Counted from the first letter of the stretch, positions 32,461 to 45,924 are shown. The stretch is DNA of 64,000 nucleotides from Plasmodiophora brassicae (GCA_036867785.1 CP145410.1:1488001-1552000); one strand, 5' to 3'. Notes: a model not told the origin generated them from the sequence alone. Numbers and translations: made by a program.

Positions 32461-33391
32461 ATTCATTCGCAGATCGTAGCCAGGGAATCGCGTACCCGTC
32501 GTGGTGTTCGCGTTTTCATTGGCGTACGCAGGATGCCGAGCAGGATGTCGTCGGGAACCATGTCAACGGTGAAAGCGCCATCCCAACGGTCGCCCGTGTC
32601 CGGCGTCGTCAGCATGTCGTTGTCGTCCATCGTCCTGACGAGCGATTGGGCGTTTTCCATCGCTGAGTCATGCAGGCTGTCGGTATACACCTTCAGTTAC
32701 CTGCCTGAACCATTTCACCAGGTCCGCCTGGCTGGCCGACGTCAGCTTTGGCTTACCACTCGTCGTCCTTCCAGACGACTGTGGCCAGCCGGACCGTTTC
32801 GTGTGTCCGTCTGCCACCGCGCCCCCTTTGTCGATCGTCGGCAACGTCGACACCGTCATGGTTCAACGTGGCGTTTTCCACTTCCGACCTTTGATCGTTT
32901 GGTGTCGGGCACGACTTCATGTCGTTGGGCTACTTTCGCGTCATGCGTGGCGGTACCCTTTGCCATTCATTTGCGTGCGCCGCGTCGTGCGTTCGCCACG
33001 CCGTTGTCCCTTCATGGAACGTGATCTTCGCGCGTCTCTTTGCTGATTTGCGACTACAGTGATCACTGTGGCATCTCTCAATCTAGCATTGAGACGTTGT
33101 CATCGAAACGCAGTTCGGACTCTGATTTATTCCTGGCCCGCTGGTCTGCCAACCTCCAGTGTGTCTCCGGAGTCCACCACGGTCTCCGGAGTCCGCGGTC
33201 TATTCTGGGAACACCCGACTGGACCTTGTGGGACTGTTGACTGTGCCTGCCCGGAGTTTCCGGTAGTTGTGGTCTAGCGGAGTTGCATGTCGGTTCAAGG
33301 TGTGACCGTGATCATCATAGGTGCAGCTAGGCTGTGCATATGATACAGTTCCCTCGCGACGTTTTGGGGAGGTACACAACGTGGTCAACGT
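32461..33391. other. Gag-like remnants and unassigned sequence
   Basis: Minus frames 32859-32668 (KPKLTSASQADLVKWFRQV) and 32690-32463 (DNDMLTTPDTGDRWDGAF) look like a Gypsy gag N-terminus in pieces, leading toward the gag end at 32377. From 33040 to 33391 no gene is recognised; the minus frame next to the Copia LTR reads VDHVVYLPKTSRGNCIIC and then stops. Confidence 0.45.
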
Positions 33392-33575
33392 TGAGAAAGA
33401 CAATAATGGAGTGGATGTATTACGTACGGCGTGTGCGGCGGACGTTACAGTGGCGACGTAGTCGCCGACGGTGTAACGGTTGCCAACGCCGGCGGGCACG
33501 GAGTCGCGGAGTGCGTGACGGCGTTCACGTGCTGCAGGCATGTGCTGCTGGTCGTAGTGGATACATTGTTCGACA
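33392..33575 (-). repeat. Copia copy 2 3' LTR
   Basis: 184 bp; same family as 23280-23463. Confidence 0.92.
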
Positions 33576-36500
33576 CGCCCCCTCCAGCAGCACACGGCCT
33601 GGGACTTGTGTCGATGATGCCGGCCAGGAGCAGGTTCGCATGATACGAGGTGCTGAGAGCGGGCTTCGTGAGGTAGTCTGCAGCCATCTCGGCGGACGGG
33701 CACTTGTGGACCACGATCAAACTGGCCTCGACGGCCTCCCGGGTGTAGTGAAACTGCACCTCGATGTCCTTCGTGCGATCATCCATCCGACGATAGCCAG
33801 ACCAGGCCTTCGCGCCTTGATTGTCCTCGTATACGATCGTCGGACTGGAGCGTGCGAAGCCGATTTCGGTCAGGAATGACCGGATCCAGGCCAGCTGGCG
33901 GGTAACAGCACACAGCGACTTGATCTCTGCATGTGTGGACGATAAGCTAACTTTGACTGCGCCCAGGTCTTGGCGACGTGAATGCCAGTGCATGGGGCCG
34001 CCAGCCAGCAGGATGATGTGGCCGGAGCGCGACCGTCGCGTGTCAGGGTCGGATGCCCAATCAGCGTCGGCGTATGCGATCAGACGATCTTCGGGCTGGC
34101 GTTCGTATCGGATGCCGTGCGTCATGGTGCCGGCGAGGTACTTAAGAACGCGTTGCCCCGCACGCCAATGCTGGATGCCGGGATTCGAGGAGAATTGGGC
34201 CAGTACATTCGTTATGTACGCGATGTCGGGACGGCATCGATGGGCGAGCCATGTCAGGCAGCCAATAAGTTTGAGGTACGGCTTGGTCGCCATTTCGTCG
34301 CGGTCGAGGTCGCTTTGTGGACTCATTGTCGTTGATAGGTGAACGCCAGGCTGATGCGGCGTGTCGACCGGATGACAATGCGACATGTTGAAGTCGCTCA
34401 ACACCTTCTCGATGTACTCGGCTTGGTCAAGGGTGATGGCGCCGGTGCCAGGTTCGCGTCGGATGCGCATGCCAAGCAGGGTCGACGGTTCACCTTGATC
34501 CGTGATCTCGGCCATCGTGGAGAGCTTCTCGAGAACGGATTCCGCGAACGGGACGTCATTGTACGCCAGCAGACCGTCGTCGGTGTGCACCGACATGATC
34601 ATGAACTTTCCATCGCGATCGTACCGGAAGACGCAGGGGTCCGCGATGATCGATTCGAATCCGAGTGATAACAGCATCTCCCGAAGCGTCTTGTACCAAC
34701 GTTCGGCGCCTTGTTTCGTTCCATAAAGGGCCTTTTGCAGTTGACGAACTCGGTACGGGACGTGATGATCGGTGAAGCCATCCGGCTGACGAATGTAAAC
34801 ATCATGGAGCATGTCGGCGTTCAGGTATGCGGCCACCCAGTCGACCTGGCGAAGATGCAGGCCGTGCTGCGCCGCGAGCGCTAGGATAACGAGGAACGCA
34901 GTGGCACGGGCGGTCGGCGCGAACGTATCGTCGAAGTCGATGCCGGGGCGTTGTCGGAAGCCCTGAGGACAGAGTCGGGCGGTGAACTTGCGGATGCCAC
35001 CGTTGCCACTGAGCGAGGACTTCACTCGGAACCCCCACTTGGCGCCAACAGCGATCTTACTTTTCGGCAGGTCGATTAGCGGGCCGAACGTGTCCTTGGC
35101 GTCCAGTGTTGCCATCTGGGTGACGGCGGCGTCCCACCAGTGGCCAGCGAAAGGTGATGAGAGGGCATCGGCCATTGAGTTGGGTACGGGAATGTCGGTT
35201 GCGTTCAGCTTCGACAGGTCGGGTCGTGGTAGTCGGGCTGGGTCGATCGGGGCGGATACCTTGGCTCGACATGCCTTGGCAGCGGCGCCGCGAGATGTCG
35301 GACGGTTGGACCTGATGGCCTGATCGATCAGACGGCGCTCCTCAACCTGCTGCCAATGCCGGATCAGTCGGCGGGAGCGACGAGGAGGGCGCTGTGTCGG
35401 GGACGTTAGGGTCGGATTCTGGAACCAGGCGTCGACCGTCGAGGACCACCGTGTCGACGAACGATTGGCCGCCTCCGGCGCCTTCCACCATTCACCAGGC
35501 GGTTGACGACGACGATTCGATCGGCGAGGGCGTGGCACATCGATGACATTGTGGTCAACGATATCAGCAGCATCGGAATTGTCGTGGACGTCGGGATCGG
35601 CAGCTTCGTTGGGAGAGTCGTTGCTGGACGCCGAACCTTCGTAGTCGGGATCACCTTCAGCGTCATCATCATCTTCGTCGGTGGATACGTCATCAGAAGA
35701 CGGTGAGCGCGACGGTCGGACGATCTCGGAAGGCGATGACGCAGCGGCAGGTGACGGAGGCTCGGGAGGGGATGCTGCGAGAGAGGATGCTGACGTCGAT
35801 GGTAGAGGTGCCATGACGGCGTCGGAAGAGACGGGCGTCGGGACGATCGTCTCAACGTTCGGCGTAGAGCTCGGCTCAGGACTGGACGGTGGCGCTGATG
35901 ATGAACTAGCAGGGCTGGATCTTCCAAATCCAAATGTGAACGAGGTCTCCAGGAACTCGGCAGTCGTGCTCTCGAACGTGTCTTCCCGGTCCACGTCGTA
36001 GAACCGCCAAGCCTTCATGCCGGGCGTGAAACCGATAAACACAGCGCGAACACGACGAGGCTCCAACTTGCTCGGCTTCTTCGTGGCTGGATGCGGTCGC
36101 ATGGCATAGGCATCGCAACCGTAGACACGAAGGGCCGAGATGTTAGGTAGGGCGCGACGAGCAGCCTCGAACGATGTGCGACGCCCGGGAAGGACTGACC
36201 TCGGGTGGATGTTGTACAGTATCGCAGAGTAGGACAGCGACCAGGGCCACGTGGAGTCAGGCATGCGAGAGTGGCACCGGATTGAGCTTTCGATACCGCA
36301 GAGCGTGTAGTTGACGCTTTCAGCGCGGCCGTTCTGCTCGGGCGTGTACGGGACAGATTTGCGGTGCAGGATGCCGGACTCGTTGTAGAACAGGACGCAC
36401 GCCTTGGAGTTGTACTCGCCGCCACCGTCAGTCTGGAACGTCCGGATACCACGTCCTTCCTGGTTGCGAAGACGCGCGTCATAGTGCTTGATGACGTCGA

Positions 36501-38030
36501 GCGCCTCCGATTTGCGACGTAGCAGATAGACGGACAGGTACCGAGAGGAATCGTCCAGCATGGTCTGGTAGTACTCAAAGCCGCCGACACCGACGACAGG
36601 CCACCGTCCGGACAGATCGCTATGGACGAGATCGCCAACACGACGCGCGCGCGACGTACTGGGAGGGAATGATGACCGTTTGCCCTTGGCGAGTAAACAT
36701 GCAGCGCATGGACATCGATCTTGCGGCCTCGGGATTGGCCCGTCGAACTTCATGCCACGACAACGTTTGTGCAGGATGCGCAGGTTGCCGTAACCCAGGT
36801 GGCCGGTTCGAGCGTGCCAGACAGCTGGAGCTGCGGCGGTGACCTTAGCGACGCGGCATGAGACGCTGAATGCGATCAAGGAGCAGACTCGGGCGGAATG
36901 AAGTGTGCCGGGCGCGGAGGTTGGAGCGGATAATGGAATCCGGTACAGGTTATCGTGTCCTCGTTGACTGACGACCACTGGCTGACCGACGGGCGCCGTC
37001 CAGTTGGCCCCCGAGTAGATCTTCGCGGTATCGCCGTCGAACACGATCTTGTGACCTGATCTGGTGAGCTGGCCAACTGATACTAGCGCTTGGCCAAGTC
37101 GGGGAACGTGCAGCGAATCGATACTCGTCGCCTGGACATCCATGCCGAATGACGTCACGCCTCGACCGGAAGTGGTCGTACGCGACAGATCGGCTAGCTC
37201 AACTTCCGGTCCGGTGCCTTGGCGATAGCAGCTGAGATGTCGGCGCAGGGGCGTCATCGTCGTGGAACACGCTGAGTCCAGTAGGCCTACTGAGTTCGCG
37301 TACACGTCGATGGCGTGGCGTGCCGACAAAGCACGCATCGGTTCGGGCGCCGGATCGACCGGATGAGCGCCAGACGTTGGATACTCGTTGGACGTTGGTG
37401 AGGATGTATTGGTTTTCGCGTTGCTGTCGCGGTACCAGATGTGTCGTTGCAGCGTGCATTCGCCGTTAGTGTGCTTGGATCCGGGATGGAAGACGCAGGA
37501 CTCGTTGCGTCGTGGTCCACGGGGACGCGTCGATGTGGCGCAACTGGAGCGGTTGGCCGTTTGGAACGCGTCGTGTCGGTCCCGCACGTCTTGGACCCTG
37601 ATCTCCTCGCTTGTCAACGACCCGACGACCTCGGAGACACTGGGCAGCGTGTCCAGAGCACGATTGTGCAGGCCAGCGACGACGGCGTCGAGATCGGATG
37701 ATGCGTTGGCCAAGATGAGGACGGCGACCAATGCGTCGGTGAGGGACAGCATCTCGGTCGGTACCGTCGACCGGACGCGATGAGCCGCTGCTTGAACTCG
37801 GGCGGCGTACGTGGCGACCGACTCGCCGGGCATGTGCTGGACCGTGACGAGGTCGCGGACGGCGCGCACGACCGATGCCAGCGACGATGGGCTGTACGCC
37901 TGGAACAGCACGCGCCAGCACTTGGCAGCCGAGCCTGCCTGAAACAAAGACAACGCGGACGCGATCTTGTGGTCCAGCATGTGGACGAGTAGAATCTCGC
38001 GCGCGGCTGCCTCGAGAGCTGGGTCGTGTG

Positions 38031-38226
38031 TGATGAAGACGATAACGAAGTGATTTATTCCGACCGACATCGGCGCGAGACGGTGGCGATGTAACGCTGT
38101 GTAACAGGGGCTTGCCAAGCCGTTACCGACAACGGCGTCAGTGGCGGAGCTTCTGCCGTGGACGTTACGCAGTCGCGCGCAGTCACGGCGTCACCGTGTG
38201 CCGGTGGTACGACATGGTCCTTGACA
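38031..38226 (-). repeat. Solo LTR (TRIM family, subfamily A)
   Basis: 196 bp flanked by GTGTG (38026-38030, 38227-38231), inside Copia copy 2 gag. On the minus strand it starts TGTCAAGGACC and ends CTTCATCA, with AATAAA near the end. Confidence 0.88.
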
Positions 38227-38546
38227 GTGTGCCGTACCGGTTGTCGCATTCGGGGAGCCATCTTCGTTGATCCCGATGACGTCCGCGTACCCACGATTGC
38301 GAAACCAGAGTGCAGCTGTCTGAACCCAGGACGTGAACGAGTCGGGAGTACCGTCGAACTTGGGCATGGGCAGTCGGCCTGCGTCGCTTCGGCTGTGCGC
38401 CTCGGCGGTGATCGGCATGGCCGGCGTCGATGGACAGCTGGTCGGACGCGCCAGCTGCTGCTGCAGGACGCGGAGGCGGTCGATCTTCTCCTGCCTGGCG
38501 ATCGTTGCCTCCGCTTCGGCAATTCGGGTGTCGATCTCCTCGAGCG

Positions 38547-38741
38547 TAAGGAAGACAATAGCGAAGTGATTTATTCCACCGACATCGGAGCGCGACGATG
38601 GCGACGTAACGCAGTGTAACAGGGCTTGCCAAAGCCGTTACCGGCAACGGCGACGGTGGCGGAGCCTCTGTTGTGGACGTGACACAGTCGCGCACCCACA
38701 CAATGTCATCGTGTGCCGGTGGTAGGACATGGTCCTCGACA
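38547..38741 (-). repeat. Solo LTR (TRIM family, subfamily B)
   Basis: 195 bp flanked by GAGCG (38542-38546, 38742-38746), inside Copia copy 2 gag; removal restores LSLEEID. On the minus strand it starts TGTCGAGGACC and ends CTTCCTTA. Confidence 0.88.
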
Positions 38742-38844
38742 GAGCGACAGCTGACGCAGCGGGTCGTCATCCGTGTTAGGCGTCGCCTGGCGCTCGGCCA
38801 TGGCGAGTAGAGGCTCAGCGCCTGCGCCTATACGACTGTTAATC

Positions 38845-39028
38845 TGAGAAAGACAATAATGGAGTGGATATATTACGTACGGCGTGTGCGGCGGACGTTA
38901 CAGTGGCGACGTAGTCGCCGACGGTGTAACGGTTGCCAACGCCGGCGGGCACGGAGTCGCGGAGTGCGTGACGGCGTTCACGTGCTTCAGGCATGTGCTG
39001 CTGGTCGTAGTGGATACGTTGTTCGACA
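38845..39028 (-). repeat. Copia copy 2 5' LTR
   Basis: 184 bp. Its outer edge abuts Gypsy-1 RT sequence exactly at ACAATCTTCACG. Confidence 0.92.
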
Positions 39029-41634
39029 CAATCTTCACGAAAATCGACCTCCGCAGCGCCTATAACCAAGTTCGGATCCGAGAAGGCGATGAGTGGAAGA
39101 CGGCCTTCCGCACGCCGTACGGCTTGTTCGAGTACTTAGTCATGCCGTTTGGCTTAGCCAACGCGCCGGCCTCCTTCCAGTACTTCATGAACGAGACGTT
39201 CAAGGATTTCCTTGATGTATTTGTGGTAATCTACTTGGACGACATCCTGATCTACTCATCGACTCCCGAGGACCATGAACGCCATGTCCGTCTCGTCCTA
39301 GAGCGACTCCGCACTGCTCAACTCCACGCTAAACTGGAGAAGTGCGTCTTCAATACGGTCGAAGTGGAATTCTTAGGTTTCTTGGTGTCCTCCTCCGGGT
39401 TACGGTTTGACCCCTCCAGGATCGATTGCATTCTCTCGTGGCAACAGCCGACCGACGTCCACGGAGTGCAGGTATTTCTCGGGTTCGCTAACTTCTATCG
39501 CAAGTTCGTTCCCCACTTCGCAGAACTGGCCTTACCGCTGACAAATCTCACGCGTGATAACGTGCCGTTTCGTTGGGACCAATCGGCAGAAGCCGCATTC
39601 ACGGCGCTCAAGGTTGCTTTCACGTCAGCCCCTGTCCTTGCTCATTTCGACCCAGATCGCCCGTGCGAAGTGGAAACGGATGCTTCCGATTTCGCGGTGG
39701 CAATGGTATTGTCGCAGCGGGGGCCCGATGATGAACTTCACCCGTTGGCATTCTTCTCGCGCAAGCTCGCGCCTGCTGAGATCAATTTTCCTATCTACGA
39801 CAAGGAACTTCTCGCGGTCGTCCAGACCTTCGAGAACGGGCGTCAGTTCCTGGACTCATCGCGGCACCAGACCGTCATCCACAGCGATCATCGGAATCTG
39901 GAGTACTTCACCAGCACTCACAAACTGAATCGTCGTCAAGTCCGATGGTCCCAACTGCTTAACGAATTTGATTTCGTTATCCAACACCGACCAGGCCGTC
40001 TTCATGGCAAGGCGGACGCCCTGACTCGTCGCCCCGAATACGCGCCTTCTGATCAGGATGAGGTTGTGCTCCAGCAGTCACTCCTGCTCCTTCCACCGTC
40101 GCGGCTCGGGCCAGGACCTCTACAGGAGGTCCAGATCCACGTGACCGATACTCCAACCGACGCACTCCTCGATCGTATCCGCCGCAACCAAGCTTCCGAC
40201 CCGTTTGTGTGCCGCACCCGTCAGCGACTTCATCGTCCGAGCGGCCGCCACTTTAGCGTCCGCGACGACGTTCTATACCGTGGACATTCTGTGGTTGTCT
40301 CTGGCGATGACTGCAAACTGGACATTCTTCGCTATTTCCACGATAATGTCACGGCGGGCCACCTCGGTATTCGAAAAACCGTGCAGTTAATTCGCCGCGA
40401 ATTTTGGTGGCCGGGTTTAACCCCTTTCGTAACCCGTTACGTGCTCTCCTGCGATACGTGTCGTCGGACTAAGACGGCTCGGCACAAGCCCTTCGGATTA
40501 CTCATGCCACTCCCTCTGCCGACGACTCTTTGGCGGTCCATTTCCATGGACTTCGTGGTTAAGCTTCCCTGCTCGAACGGGTATGACTCCATCCTCGTCG
40601 TCGTTGACCGCCTCTCCAAGATGGCGCATTTTATTCCTTGCAACGAAACAATATCATCTGTCGACCTTGCCGCCTTGTTTCTAGCAAATGTCTTCCGCTT
40701 GCATGGCCTCCCTGACGATATCGTGTCGGACCGAGGGCGTCAGTTCATCGTTAAATTCTGGAAGCAACTTCTCATACGTCTCGGCGTGCAACGCAACCTG
40801 TCTTCTTCGCGGCACCCAGAATCCGATGGCCAAACCGAGCGGGTGAACCAAGTCATGGAAAAGTATCTCCGTGCGTACGTCAACTACTTACAAGACGACT
40901 GGCATCCGCTCCTTGCCGTAGCCGAATTTTCGTACAACAATGCAGACCATACCGCGACAGGTATGTCACCGTTTTTCGCGAATTATGGCTACCATCCACG
41001 TGTGATGGACGTGCAACCTCGACCGTCTACCAGCGCCAATCCGACTGCCGACGAGCGAGCTGAGTCCTTGCAGAGGATTCGCAACTTCTTGACCTGCCAA
41101 TTGACTAGCGCTTCTGCCGATTCCAAACGATTCGCCGACGCGAAGCGGCAAACGTCTCCGAAGTTTCAGGTGGGCGACTTAGTGATGTTACGTCGCGGCT
41201 CCCTGAAAACTCTGCGACCCTGCGCGAAGCTCGACTACCAATTTTTAGGGCCATTCCCTATCAGCCAACTCGTCAATCCGGTTGCCTTTCAACTCGACCT
41301 TCCTGCCGATTTCCGTATCCACAATGTATTTTATGTATCTCAACTCGAGCCTTACGTCGCCAACCTTATCCCTGGTCGCACTCAACCTCCTCCTCCACCG
41401 ATTCTTCTCGCGGATGACGATGCTCCCCTCTTCATCGTTCACGATGTTCTCGATTCTCGATATCGCCGTTCCCGACTGGAATATTTGATCGACTGGGAGG
41501 GGTACCCGCCTTCTGAACGCACGTGGGAACACGGTACAGGTGGGCTCAACGAATTGTTGGCTAACTTCCACGCTCGGTACCCAACCAAGCCGGGGCCGAA
41601 GTGGCGAAAGCCACCCCGCAGGCCGGCCCGATGA
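39029..41634 (+). pseudogene. Truncated Gypsy-1 pol
   Basis: The frame is open to its stop at 41634 and keeps [10 protein letters not shown], RNase H, integrase with HHCC and DDE, and chromodomain. The chromodomain end lacks six residues (PAGELH region) found in Gypsy-1, and FENGRQFLD replaces FEKWRQFLD. With no LTR promoter or gag upstream it is dead, although the reading frame has not decayed, so truncation was recent. Confidence 0.9.
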
Positions 41635-41647
41635 CAGGGGACTATAC

Positions 41648-41781
41648 TGTTATGGCACGGCCGCGACGGGGGTCGCGCAGCCGCGCAGTTTGAATAAACG
41701 TCCACGGCAACCGACGGCTTCGGCAGTCGGTTAATTCCGTGTTGTGGAGACAATAGTCGTCCGTCGTGTCGTCTCCTGACA
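41648..41781 (+). repeat. 3' LTR of truncated Gypsy-1
   Basis: 134 bp, identical to 14042-14175. Confidence 0.93.
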
Positions 41782-44092
41782 GATTGCTTCACTGCTCCCT
41801 TGTGTATTTTATTCAGCGACGTCTGCAGTTGCATGACTAGCTCCTGAATATGCTCCTTTGAGAGTGTAGCTTCCCCATACTTCTCATCCCCGGGCCTCTT
41901 GAACACTTGCTTCAGCGGGTTGTCTGGTTGACGTCCCATCATCACTGTCACCGGCGCATTCCCGTTGGTACGCGCCTGCGACCTGTGATTGATCGTGTGT
42001 TCAATGTTGTGGTTCAACCATGGCCAGTCGTGTTTGTCCCACTGCAATTCAGACAGAAGTGCTCGTTGCAAGTAGTTCCTGTTGATCACCTCGATCGATC
42101 CATTACTGTATTGCCCATAGGCAACAGTCGGGTGATGAGCAAATCCGCATCGACGCGCCAGTTCCTTTACAACGTTTGCCAAAAAGCAAGACGCCATGTC
42201 TGACACCATCAACTCAAACGTTCCGAAGACAGCCCTCCATTCGAGCAGTGCCTCTACAGTGGTTTCTGAATTGTATGGTCAGGAGTAATCTTGACCATGC
42301 CAGACAGATCGTCCCTGATTATCAGGTTCCATTGGAGATCATGCCTTCCACCCTTCTCAGCCGGCATCATGTACAGCCAATCCATGTGAATCACCTGATT
42401 CGGCCTTACACCATGAACAGCTGTTCCCAGTGGCCTGGGAATCCTAACCCCGCCCCTTGTCGGTAGACAGTTCAAACACGCGTTGCAGAACTTCCTCATG
42501 TCCTCATCGCAGTGTGCCCAATGGCAGAACTCCCCCAACTTCCTCAACGAGGCCTTCAGTCCTAGATGCCCACTGTTTCCGCCCGCGTGAGCAATAGCGC
42601 ATAGCTGCAGCTTCAGCTCGTTGCATTCGTCTGGTATGATCATTTGTCCCTTCCCTGTGACGAAGAGATCATCACCATTCTTGGGTCGTTTCATTCCTCT
42701 GAGCCATTTCCTCTGAGCCTTACAGATTTCGTCCACGGTCGGCCATTGGAATTCCTTCCTTTGTAACGGCCGTACCCGATATCCGTCCTCAACTTGAAGC
42801 GTAATCCTCCTGATCGTGCGTACCTCTAGGTGCTGGTCATCAGGTCCGTCATCAGATCCGACCACACATTGTCCTCCCCCGCAATGTGTTCAATGACGTA
42901 GTTGACCCTCTGTATGTCCAGTGCCCATCGTTGCAGTTTCTGCGCCGTTGGCTTTGACACGTCCGTTGGTGAGAACATCCTCACGAGGTTCCTATGATCG
43001 GTGAACAGACGAAACTGCTCGTTGGTTGTAACGAGATTGTCCAGTTTGTCAATCCCATCCTTGATCGCGAACCCTTCCTTCTCCACCGTGGACCAGTTCC
43101 GCTCTGGGCCCGCGAACTTGTGTCCGACAAAACCCAGCGGTTCATGTCGCTGCCCATGCATTGGTTTACCCAAATCCTCAGGCGGAATCTGTGTGACTAC
43201 CGCCGCGCTGTTGACCTCATTTGCATCCGAGAATAGGCATTGGATCCGGTCCTTTCGCGGGTACGCTAGTTGGACCGTGTCCGCCACTGCCATCTTCAGT
43301 TTCTCGAATGCCAGCGCATGTTCGGGTGACCATCCATATTTGCACCATCGCACCCTCCTGGCAATGGCTTTCGTCCTGCCAGGTTGGTCCCTCATCGCAT
43401 CCTCATATATCCTCTGCAACAGGTGTACCTTCCTGTTGTACTCAGGGATGGACCTGCTCATCCACTGAGTTGCCATTAGGAATTGCTGTAAGTCCCTTGC
43501 TGTCCTCGGCTGTGGAATTGCCATCAAAGCTTCGATCCTCGCTGGATCGTGCCTTACCCCCTCTGGCGTAATATCCTCCCACAGAACCTAACCTCCGTCG
43601 TGAAGAGCTCACACTTCTCCACGTTGAACTTAATGTTGTGCCGTTCGGCTAGCATCAAAGTTCTTTCCAACGTTCGGAACCAATCATCCTCCCTCTGGGC
43701 ATGCCCCATTAGATCATCGATCCATATGATTAGTTTGTGAAACACCAGTTCCCCGAACACCTCAAACATCCTCCCTTGATACTGAGGGGCGGAGTTCATT
43801 TCCCCCTGCATCGACCTCGTTGGCTTATACACCCCTTATCTGTCATGAAGGAGAAGATCTCCTGACACGCTTCATCCAGCGGCATCATCCAGAAGCCTTT
43901 GAACGCGTCTAGCTTAAACCAGAACCTCGAGCCTGCCAGGGTCCTCAGTATTGCCTCCTGATGTGGCATAGGCCACGCCACGGCGACACATTTGGCATTA
44001 ACAGCTCTGAGATCAACACAGAACCGCTTCCCGCCCCCTGGCTTCGTCACCACCACCACCGGCGAGCCCCACTTCGCTTTGTAGTTTTCAAC

Positions 44093-44288
44093 TAAGGAAG
44101 ACAATAACGAAGTGATTTATTCCGACCGACACCGGCGCGAGACGGCGGCGACGTAACGCTGCGTAACAGGGGCTTGCCAAGCCGTTACCGACAACTGCGT
44201 CAGTGGCGGGGCCTCTGCCGTGGACGTTACGCAGTCGCGCACAGTCACGGCGTCACCGTGTGCCGGTGGTACGACATGGTCCTTGACA
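44093..44288 (-). repeat. Solo LTR (TRIM family, subfamily A)
   Basis: 196 bp flanked by TCAAC (44088-44092, 44289-44293). Excising it joins YGLVVD to the RT entry VENYKAKWGSPVVVV in the decayed Gypsy. Confidence 0.9.
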
Positions 44289-45170
44289 TCAACGACGAGG
44301 CCATATTTCTTCAATTGGGCGACGAATTCCTCCATGAAAGTACTATCCTCCATACTGTACTTTCTGGCTCGGCACCTGTAAGGTTCCGCCTCCGGCTTCA
44401 GCTCCGTGACAAATGGTGTAACAATGGCTGGACCATCGGGTCCAAGGCTCATACGCCAAACGTCCCTGTACCTCTTGACGAGCTTCCGCAGCGATTTTGC
44501 CATCGCCTGCGGTAGGCCATTCCTCAATGCGCGCTCGACCATCCGGTCCATCTCCCTTTCTAGGGAGTCTGTGGAAACTGCCCCGATCCTCACATCCTCT
44601 GTTTCCTCTTCCTCCCCATCCCAGAGAGGTGGCACCCCATTTGCCATATTGTGCACTTCATCCATGACGTCATTCCCCTTCATCGGCGTGCTCTTAATGA
44701 GCACGTCCAGGGCCTTCTTTGGGCGGATACCCAAGTCGTCAAACAACCTCTCTCCTAGGACAATTTCCTTTTCAGGAATGTCCCATACGAGGCATCGGCG
44801 CCGGCGAGTGATCAGTTCGCCTGCCGTCGTCTTCAGTCCCAGATCCAGTGTCATCACATGTTAGGCTGTGTGCTTCGTTTCTCAGTCCGCCAAACAGAAC
44901 GTTTCCGGCTTCTGGAGTTTCTCCATTGTTAACAATGGGTCCCTTTCCATCAGCTCGCGCGCTATGGTCAATGGCATCAGAACATCAACCGATGTCGCTC
45001 CACTGTCCAGAGCCCCAACGCAGTCTTCCTCATGTCCGTTAATACGAACGACTACTTGGTCCCCTGTCCTCCGCGCCTCCTCTGACACCCTTCCTACCAC
45101 TGGAACCCATGGGTAATCCGATAGGTCCTCTTTATCAGATTCCTTAGTCCCTCTGGTCCTACGGGGTCCA

Positions 45171-45365
45171 TGATGAAGACGATAACGAAGTGATTTACTC
45201 CACTGACATCGGCGCGAGACGATGGCGACGTAACGCAGTGTAACAGGGCTTGCCAAAGCCGTTACCGGCAACGGCGACGGTGGCGGAGCCTCTGTTGTGG
45301 ACGTGACACAGACGCGCACAGTCACAGCATCATCGTGTACCGGTGGTAGGACATGGTCCTCGACA
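45171..45365 (-). repeat. TRIM 3' LTR
   Basis: 195 bp, TG...CA, with AATAA(A)-type signal near its end on the minus strand. Confidence 0.9.
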
Positions 45366-45924
45366 CGCCCCCTCCAACGGCACGCGGTTGCATGCGGAAG
45401 GCGGTCGAACTGACGTGTCCCGGCTGGACCTTCGACTCTGGATCATGTACAACACGACCTTGCTCGTGCTCGTATGTCTTGGCTTGTTGACGCGACACGA
45501 GACGGATCGTGGCGTAGCTAGAGCTGACAGGTATGGCGCGATATGCTGGGGCGGAGTCGTCAATGACGACACAGAGAGGAGGACCTGGCGCGGGACGACA
45601 CCGACGCCGAAGGCGCCGGCGGACAACGTTATATCGAGAAGAGGTTGAGGCAAGCGATTGAGGCCCGTACGACCGGCGTACGCCTGGCGCTTACGTTCCG
45701 GTACTGGTTCTGGATTCCCGTAATGACGGCCTGCCTTGCTTGCGCGATCTGCCTCGGCTCTCTGGCGCGTGGCGCGACTGGAGTGGGCGTTCGTGGCGCG
45801 TTGTGCAGAAGCAGGGTCAGGGCAGAGACACAGTGACGCGGGACTGGCACTGGATGGCACCGGCGCGCGGGGCGCCGGCGGGCTCGCCGCCTCGAAGCGC
45901 GTAGAACGCGTACGACTGTTAATC

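Larger units (their letters stand above)
33576..38825 (-). pseudogene. Copia copy 2 gag-pol; full pol, gag broken by two solo LTRs
   Basis: From about 38030 to 33576 one frame of about 1500 residues is open. It holds gag capsid, a Cys/His segment CVFHPGSKHTNGEC, protease LLDSACSTTM, pre-integrase, integrase (MLDDSSRYL, FQTDGGGEY, PEQNGRAES), RT (FTARLCPQGFRQRPG, DWVAAYLNADMLHDV, VHTDDGLLAYND where most Copia have YVDD) and RNase H (YADADWASD, SLSSTHAEI). The first gag residues (MAERQATPN) lie before 38747. Solo LTRs at 38547 and 38031 split gag, so no intact gag can be made, but RT is preserved where copy 1 lost it. Confidence 0.9.
33392..39028 (-). mobile_element. Copia copy 2, inverted relative to copy 1, with two solo LTR insertions
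   Basis: LTRs of 184 bp lie at 33392-33575 (3') and 38845-39028 (5'). The 3' flank, read on the minus strand, is ACGTT, matching the left flank of copy 1. The 5' flank is a truncated Gypsy-1 and shows no matching duplication. PBS region (38831-38844) and purine tract (GGAGGGGGCG near 33576) match copy 1. Two solo LTRs of another family sit in gag. Confidence 0.92.
39029..41781 (+). mobile_element. 5'-truncated Gypsy-1 copy
   Basis: It begins mid-RT ([15 protein letters not shown]) and runs to a 3' LTR. Nucleotide identity to Gypsy-1 is very high and the 134-bp LTR is identical. Gag, protease and the RT N-terminus are missing, with the break at the Copia LTR. Confidence 0.92.

Noticed and set aside
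32668-32859. Separate host gene at 32.5-32.9 kb
   Set aside because: The pieces run in frame order toward a Gypsy gag end, so gag remnants are more likely.
39029-41786. CAATC at 39029 and GATTG at 41782 as a duplication of the truncated Gypsy-1
   Set aside because: They are inverted rather than direct, and CAATC is native Gypsy-1 sequence.
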